From Penaeus vannamei (Eukaryota; Arthropoda; Malacostraca; Decapoda; Penaeidae), in the NCBI RefSeq assembly GCF_042767895.1, contig NC_091565.1, positions 39,125,789-39,135,788 of the forward strand: a stretch of 10,000 nucleotides of DNA. Reading direction: 5' to 3'. Shown one piece after another: positions 8,766 to 10,000 of the stretch. The position numbers and the translations under genes are program-made. Numbering within the stretch: position 1 is the stretch's first letter; each line of letters begins with the position of its first letter. The notes beneath the pieces are model-generated. The model saw only the letters and a program-made list of their open reading frames with translations, did not search any database and was not told the origin of the DNA.

Positions 8766-9815
8766 CATTATTATTATTATTGTTATTATTATCATTACCA
8801 TTGTTATTATTATCATTAATATGATTATCATTATTATTAATATGATTATTATTATCATTAATATGATTATTATTATCATTAATATGATTATCATTATCAT
8901 TAATATGATAATCCTTTAACAGTAACCACCGCCCCCCCCTCCCCCCTCCCCAAAGTCCTCCCTTCCACCCACCTTCACGCCCACCGCATGCACGTCCACG
9001 TCGATCTCCTGCATGAGGAGCTTCCTGCCGAGGGCGCCGTCGCTGAAGCACTTGTCGCACTGGCAGTTGTCCCTCAGCCACACGTAAGGCATCTCGCTGC
9101 TGCTGCCGTCCGTGAACTCGACGTGGAGGGTCTCGATGTCCTTGGTCGCTGAGGACACGGCTTTGACTCCTGCAGGAGGGATTTTGGGAGGGGAAGGGGG
9201 TGGGGGAAAGAGGGGAGAGGGGGGAAGGAAGGAGGGGTGGGATGGAGAGAGGGTTGGGTGGGTGGGTGGACGGAGGGAAGGAGGGGAAGGGAAGGAGGGA
9301 GGGATGGGTGGGTGGAGGGATGGGTGGGTGGAGGGATGGGTGGGTGGAGGAAGGGATGGGTGGGTAGAGGGAGGGATGGATAGGTGGAGGGAGGTAAGGA
9401 AGAAGGGAAGAAAAGACAAGCAATACTGTTATTTCTCTTTGTATTATTGATCGGTATTGTTTATTTTCTATTGACATTCCCACTAATATCAACTTTATGT
9501 TTACTATCAGTATTATAACATCCATTAAGATCATTATTGATATCCATATTATCATCAATGTCAGCAACATTTCTCATTATCAATGATATCATTACTGTCA
9601 GTATCATTATTGTTATCAATATCATCACCACTATTATCACAATACCCAAATCCACCATTACAATTATCAAATCACATTCAAAGGATTACTCAGAGGTCAA
9701 AATAGGTCGACTCATTACCTTTGGTTGACTCCTTGACCTCTGCCTGTTGCCTTGCAGTAGCGGCCAGGCTGACCCAGCGGCGACCAACGGTACTACTGCG
9801 GCAACCTGATCTCAC
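785..9815 (-). CDS. BBOX1: Gene model: gamma-butyrobetaine dioxygenase-like, 8 visible exons, 5' end missing
   Basis: Joined coding sequence, in gene order: 9815-9719, 9169-8973, 7696-7565, 6707-6514, 5605-5500, 3933-3719, 3311-3151, 945-785. Every intron is GT-AG, the phases match at all seven junctions, and the 1263 nt read as 420 residues plus TAA. Family members are Fe(II)/2-oxoglutarate dioxygenases that hydroxylate gamma-butyrobetaine to L-carnitine. The product has an N-terminal GBBH-like zinc domain (residues about 47-142) and a TauD-type double-stranded beta-helix domain (about 150-405). Likely zinc ligands are C68, C70, C73 and H112. The iron triad is H231, D233 and H380, and R391 is the likely 2-oxoglutarate arginine. 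Without the first 32 residues its length is close to the 387 residues I recall for human BBOX1. Motifs FKM-x-x-GD and RH-x-E-x-x-Y-x-DWD fit BBOX1 better than trimethyllysine dioxygenase. Some substrate-cage residues differ, so the exact substrate is uncertain. Comparison is from memory, not alignment. Confidence 0.9.
981..3115. repeat. 53-bp minisatellite, about 40 units, filling intron 7
   Basis: The period is 53 bp, with a few shorter or one-base-longer units. The constant core is GACCGTCACACCTTGCAG followed by AACAGGTAAGAATTAAA. The variable part is TTGATAAGC, CCAATAAAC or TCAATAAAC, then ATTTAAATT; about five units have CATCACCCAAATT in its place. Variants are interspersed, which suggests exchange between units. 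The array occupies nearly all of the 2205-nt intron, leaving about 35 bases on each side. Almost every unit has a perfect plus-strand CAG|GTAAG donor motif. In gene sense each has TTCTTACCTGTTCTGCAAG, a pyrimidine tract plus AAG that resembles an acceptor. Confidence 0.97.
3151..3311 (-). CDS. BBOX1: Exon 7: C-terminal half of dioxygenase domain
   Basis: One base completes Thr314, then residues 315-367, then one base of Gly368. Acceptor is TCTCAAG (an AAG site, not CAG) and donor is ACGG|GTGAGT, phase 1. Motifs are R-V-S-V-NNAVRDS (323-333; human RINFNNATRDT), P-A-x-RV-x-x-FYAAMK (338-350; human VERVQPFYAALK) and FKMDTG (363-368; human FKMNPG). The open frame runs on past the donor into the intron, but the family match stops exactly at the splice site. 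Confidence 0.93.
3390..3655. repeat. Purine-rich simple sequence in intron 6
   Basis: (CA)n passes into (GA)n, then A-rich runs with GAAAA, AATAA and four ACATAA units (about 3551-3574), ending in AAATA/AAAAT runs. In gene sense this is T/C-rich and lies upstream of exon 7's acceptor, so it may lengthen the pyrimidine tract. Open frames here encode only low-complexity Phe/Leu/Ser strings and are not genes. Confidence 0.9.
3719..3933 (-). CDS. BBOX1: Exon 6: central beta-helix; 3' splice site copied in the adjacent array
   Basis: 71 codons plus two bases (residues 243-313 and part of Thr314). Acceptor is TCGTTGCAG; donor is CTCAC|GTAGGT, phase 2. It begins IIFIHCVKQ (human VQLLHCIKQ) and continues with GTGGES (254-259), S-DGLYAAEIL (262-271) and AFNILTST (278-285). 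MPG from exon 5 joins to IIFIHC with the same spacing as human PPG-VQLLHC, which fixes the junction. Its first 20 bases, together with the acceptor, are present in every unit of the tandem array upstream. Because IHC is conserved in the family, the exon is the probable source of that array and not its product. Confidence 0.93.
3934..5390. repeat. 77/81-bp minisatellite, 18 units, carrying copies of exon 6's acceptor
   Basis: CTAACGCAG starts units at 3988, 4065, 4142, 4219, 4300, 4377, 4454, 4531, 4612, 4689, 4766, 4847, 4924, 5001, 5078, 5155, 5236 and 5313. Spacing is 77, or 81 where the GGAT beside CGCAGT is doubled; the 81-bp step occurs four times. Each unit contains, in gene sense, TCGTTGCAG|ATCATC plus about the first 20 bases of exon 6, then diverges into intron-type sequence. 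The 81-bp step always goes with the variant TTTGCAATCATCC, giving a higher-order pattern of about 235, 312 and 389 bp. The array abuts exon 6 directly. The last unit decays near 5390. Confidence 0.97.
5448..5497. repeat. (CA)n microsatellite touching exon 5's donor
   Basis: Impure (CA)n on the plus strand, (GT)n in gene sense. It begins right at the donor GTGAGTGTGTG of intron 5. GU-rich intron sequence just after a donor can bind splicing regulators of the CELF or TDP-43 type; that role is only inferred here. Confidence 0.85.
5500..5605 (-). CDS. BBOX1: Exon 5: HxD iron-binding motif
   Basis: One base completes Gly207, then 35 codons (208-242), ending at CCCGGG before GTGAGT, phase 0. Acceptor is TTTAG. 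The exon holds LGMHND (228-233): H231 and D233 are the first two iron ligands. N219-N220 and the V-A-x-T-x-x-K-L frame match human NNVAYTTGKL without gaps. At the substrate-cage positions recalled for human BBOX1, W181 is Ser210, Y194 is Phe223 and Y205 is Leu234, so the pocket differs. The donor runs straight into a (GT)n microsatellite. Confidence 0.92.
5612..6375. repeat. About 80-bp degenerate minisatellite, about 10 units, filling intron 4
   Basis: The landmark TCTATATCTTT recurs near 5669, 5749, 5828, 5908, 5987 (mutated), 6065, 6145, 6220 and 6301, at 75-80 bp steps. A final partial step of about 45 bp comes near 6347. The unit also has ACCATTCATAAAAA, GATATCAATTA and CATACTATAGAAAGAATA. 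Units have diverged far more than those in introns 5 and 7, so the array looks older. The 100 bases up to exon 4 (6376-6513) are non-repetitive and without other features. Confidence 0.93.
6514..6707 (-). CDS. BBOX1: Exon 4: start of dioxygenase domain
   Basis: 64 codons plus two bases (residues 143-206 and most of Gly207). Acceptor is CCTCCAG and donor is TACGG|GTGAGT, phase 2. The reading is E-P-W-G-A-D-H followed by a helical stretch with LLKDDRVLLDWL (159-170) and a family-like KKGSAMVKN (175-183), where human has KKVGIVRLTG. It ends PSHYG, equivalent to human LTFYG; Y206 aligns with human Y177 of the substrate cage. The acceptor's pyrimidine tract is supplied by the neighbouring tandem repeat, which is G-rich on the plus strand and so C/T-rich in the RNA. 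Confidence 0.9.
6711..7135. repeat. G-rich 40-60 bp tandem array in intron 3
   Basis: Repeated GAGGGAGGGGACTTATGAAGGCTGAG-like units, with variable numbers of GAGT and GTGA. CTTGTGAAG or its variants recur every 40-60 bp. The right end abuts exon 4's acceptor, so in the RNA it forms a C/T-rich tract ending CCTCCAG. The plus strand contains several G-triplet clusters. The following stretch 7136-7347 is AT-rich with no gene visible. Confidence 0.88.
7348..7539. repeat. (GA)n / (GATA)n / (GACA)n microsatellite
   Basis: Long GA-rich tract with a G(9) run near 7396, GATA repeats near 7408-7423, GACAGA repeats and a GAAA tail. In gene sense it is (TC)n and starts about 25 bases after exon 3's donor. 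The open frames across it give Ser/Leu-rich strings only. Confidence 0.93.
7565..7696 (-). CDS. BBOX1: Exon 3: end of zinc domain (His ligand) and linker
   Basis: The exon has exactly 44 codons (residues 99-142), phase 0 at both ends. Acceptor is GTCCCAG and donor is CCAGA|GTAAGG. The motif VTIDWSDGH (104-112) matches the human ITWPDEH region, so H112 is the probable fourth zinc ligand. The following F-x-x-x-WL-x-x-R-x-FS (118-129) is also family-like. The stretch ARARRRNQ (132-139) is basic. Immediately downstream of the donor lies a long (TC)n tract in sense orientation. Shifting the acceptor by three bases (CAGGAG|AGC) would only drop Glu99 and cannot be excluded. Confidence 0.9.
7739..8060. 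repeat. 15-bp tandem array, GGTATTATTATNNNN, in intron 2
   Basis: About twenty 15-bp units such as GGTATTATTATCACT, GGTATTAATATATTT and GGTATTATTATGTTT. Alternating unit types give a 30-bp higher-order period. Because 15 is a multiple of three, frames stay open on both strands and would encode Ile-rich decapeptide repeats. That is a by-product of the repeat and not a gene. Confidence 0.93.
8061..8488. repeat. Degenerate ATT/ATC-rich sequence in intron 2
   Basis: Imperfect TTATTATCATCATT-type sequence without a stable unit, probably a decayed extension of the neighbouring trinucleotide arrays. No coding signal beyond low-complexity frames. Confidence 0.8.
8489..8513. repeat. C(12)A(13) homopolymer pair
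   Basis: Twelve C followed directly by thirteen A. It marks the edge of a short non-repetitive island (8514-8650) inside intron 2. Confidence 0.9.
8585..8609. repeat. Perfect 9-bp inverted repeat, 7-bp loop
   Basis: AATCATTGA at 8585-8593 and TCAATGATT at 8601-8609 are exact reverse complements around CGCAACT. It lies in the only unique-looking island of intron 2. It may be a fragment of a mobile-element end or chance; no element is recognisable around it. Confidence 0.6.
8660..8910. repeat. (ATT)n followed by a 21-bp array
   Basis: Nearly pure (ATT)n from about 8676 to 8765, then mixed ATT/ATC. Next is a 21-bp unit around ATTAATATGATTATTATTATC, with AATATGA at 8819, 8839, 8860, 8881 and 8902. 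This looks like a longer repeat arising inside a trinucleotide tract. Confidence 0.92.
8973..9169 (-). CDS. BBOX1: Exon 2: N-terminal GBBH zinc-binding domain
   Basis: Two bases finish Gly33 and then residues 34-98 follow. Acceptor CCTGCAG is preceded by a very long C/T-rich tract; donor is AAG|GTGGGT, phase 0. The core motif is WLRDNCQCDKC at residues 63-73, the family signature of the small N-terminal domain. C68, C70 and C73 match the three zinc cysteines I recall at human positions 38, 40 and 43. The segment RKLLMQEIDVDV (81-92) matches the human RKLLVEALDVNI region. The exon is much richer in G+C than the repeats on either side. It is unlikely to be anything but this family. Confidence 0.93.
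9175..9412. repeat. G-rich tract (GGGT/GGAGG) upstream of exon 2
   Basis: GGGAGG and GGATGGGTGGGTGGAG units repeat with a roughly 16-20 bp rhythm between about 9240 and 9390. The plus strand has many closely spaced G-triplets that could form G-quadruplexes. The gene-sense RNA has the complementary C/T tract, over 200 nt long, ending at exon 2's acceptor CCTGCAG. A second C-rich stretch sits just past the exon's donor (plus strand 8931-8951). Confidence 0.88.
9440..9718. repeat. Degenerate ATT/ATC-rich part of intron 1
   Basis: Imperfect TATCATTATTG-type sequence in which (ATT)n and (ATC)n motifs are heavily decayed. It contains no exon that I can support. Exon 1's donor GTAATG is at its right edge. 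Confidence 0.7.
9719..9815 (-). CDS. BBOX1: Exon 1 (first visible): probable mitochondrial presequence
   Basis: The exon reads 32 codons plus one base, and ends AAAG before donor GTAATG. The leftover G joins the first two bases of exon 2 to make Gly33. The peptide starts VRSGCRSSTVGRRWVSLAAT. It has five Arg, many Ser/Thr/Ala and no acidic residue until E26, which is typical of a mitochondrial targeting presequence. Lining up C68 with human C38 puts human Met1 at about residue 31, so this exon is almost wholly extra relative to the human protein. No in-frame ATG is visible in it or just upstream, so the start codon should lie in an earlier exon, probably beyond the window. The 5' edge is set by TTTCCAG just upstream. 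That same site also reads as a good donor (CAG|GTGAGA), so the left boundary is the least certain in the model. Confidence 0.68.
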
Positions 9816-10000
9816 CTGGAAAGCACAACACACCTGTTCATTAGTCGAAACTGGGTGGGTGTTATTCCTGTGTGTAATTAGTATATCTATTCTTTACGTA
9901 TTCATTGAATTTTTTGTTGAGAATTTCTTCTTAGGTTATCAAAGACAATTTTGAAATTTGGTTTCTGTTGTAGTTTGTAATTTGTAGTTGTGATTTCTTG
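9816..10000. other. Upstream flank or intron, nothing recognised
   Basis: AT-rich, non-repetitive sequence 5' of the first visible exon. No clear promoter, start codon in frame or further exon could be found. It is probably intron leading to an exon outside the window. Confidence 0.5.

Noticed and set aside
8601..9570. A 300-residue minus-strand open frame
   Set aside because: It joins an ATT array (poly-Asn), exon 2 in the wrong frame and a C-rich tract (Pro/Ser-rich). The correct frame of exon 2 is the one giving WLRDNC.
785..9815. Trimethyllysine dioxygenase (TMLHE) as the gene's identity
   Set aside because: GTGG and DGLYAAE resemble it, but the zinc-type CxCxxC set, FKM-x-x-GD, NNAVRD and RHIESSYLDWD fit BBOX1 better. 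Judged from memory, so a tree would settle it.

Overview
The window is eukaryotic nuclear DNA. It has GT-AG introns, GC-rich exons in AT-rich surroundings, and a very heavy load of microsatellites and minisatellites. The density of (CA)n, (GA)n, (ATT)n and AAAT-type tracts and the invertebrate-like protein suggest an arthropod, possibly a decapod crustacean such as a penaeid shrimp. That assignment is inference from repeat style and was not tested by a search.

I see one real gene, on the minus strand. Eight exons assemble into a gamma-butyrobetaine dioxygenase-like protein (BBOX1 family, Fe(II)/2-oxoglutarate dioxygenase, last step of carnitine synthesis). In gene order the exons are 9815-9719, 9169-8973, 7696-7565, 6707-6514, 5605-5500, 3933-3719, 3311-3151 and 945-785. 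All seven internal junctions have GT/AG ends and matching phases (1, 0, 0, 2, 0, 2, 1). Together they give 1263 nt, or 420 residues and a TAA stop. The true start codon lies upstream, probably outside the window. Residue numbers in the entries count from the first codon of the first visible exon. The zinc-type Cys/His set, the HxD...H iron triad and the 2-oxoglutarate arginine are all present.

Nearly everything else is intronic tandem repeat, and almost every intron has its own family. Intron 1 (9718-9170) has degenerate ATT/ATC DNA and a G-rich tract. Intron 2 (8972-7697) has ATT-type arrays with 15- and 21-bp periods. Intron 3 (7564-6708) has (GA)n and a G-rich 40-60 bp array. Intron 4 (6513-5606) has an approximately 80-bp array. 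Intron 5 (5499-3934) has a 77/81-bp array that has copied the 3' splice site and first bases of the next exon 18 times. Intron 6 (3718-3312) has purine-rich simple sequence. Intron 7 (3150-946) is almost wholly a 53-bp array of about 40 units. Downstream of the gene are a 64-base poly(A)/poly(T) run next to the stop codon, a candidate poly(A) signal, and a compound (CA)n repeat.

The most unusual feature is the relation between the minisatellites and splicing. One array multiplies a real acceptor. Another carries about 40 copies of a perfect 5' splice-site motif in antisense, which in the sense RNA reads as the 5' end of U1 snRNA, and it offers an in-frame alternative acceptor for the last exon.
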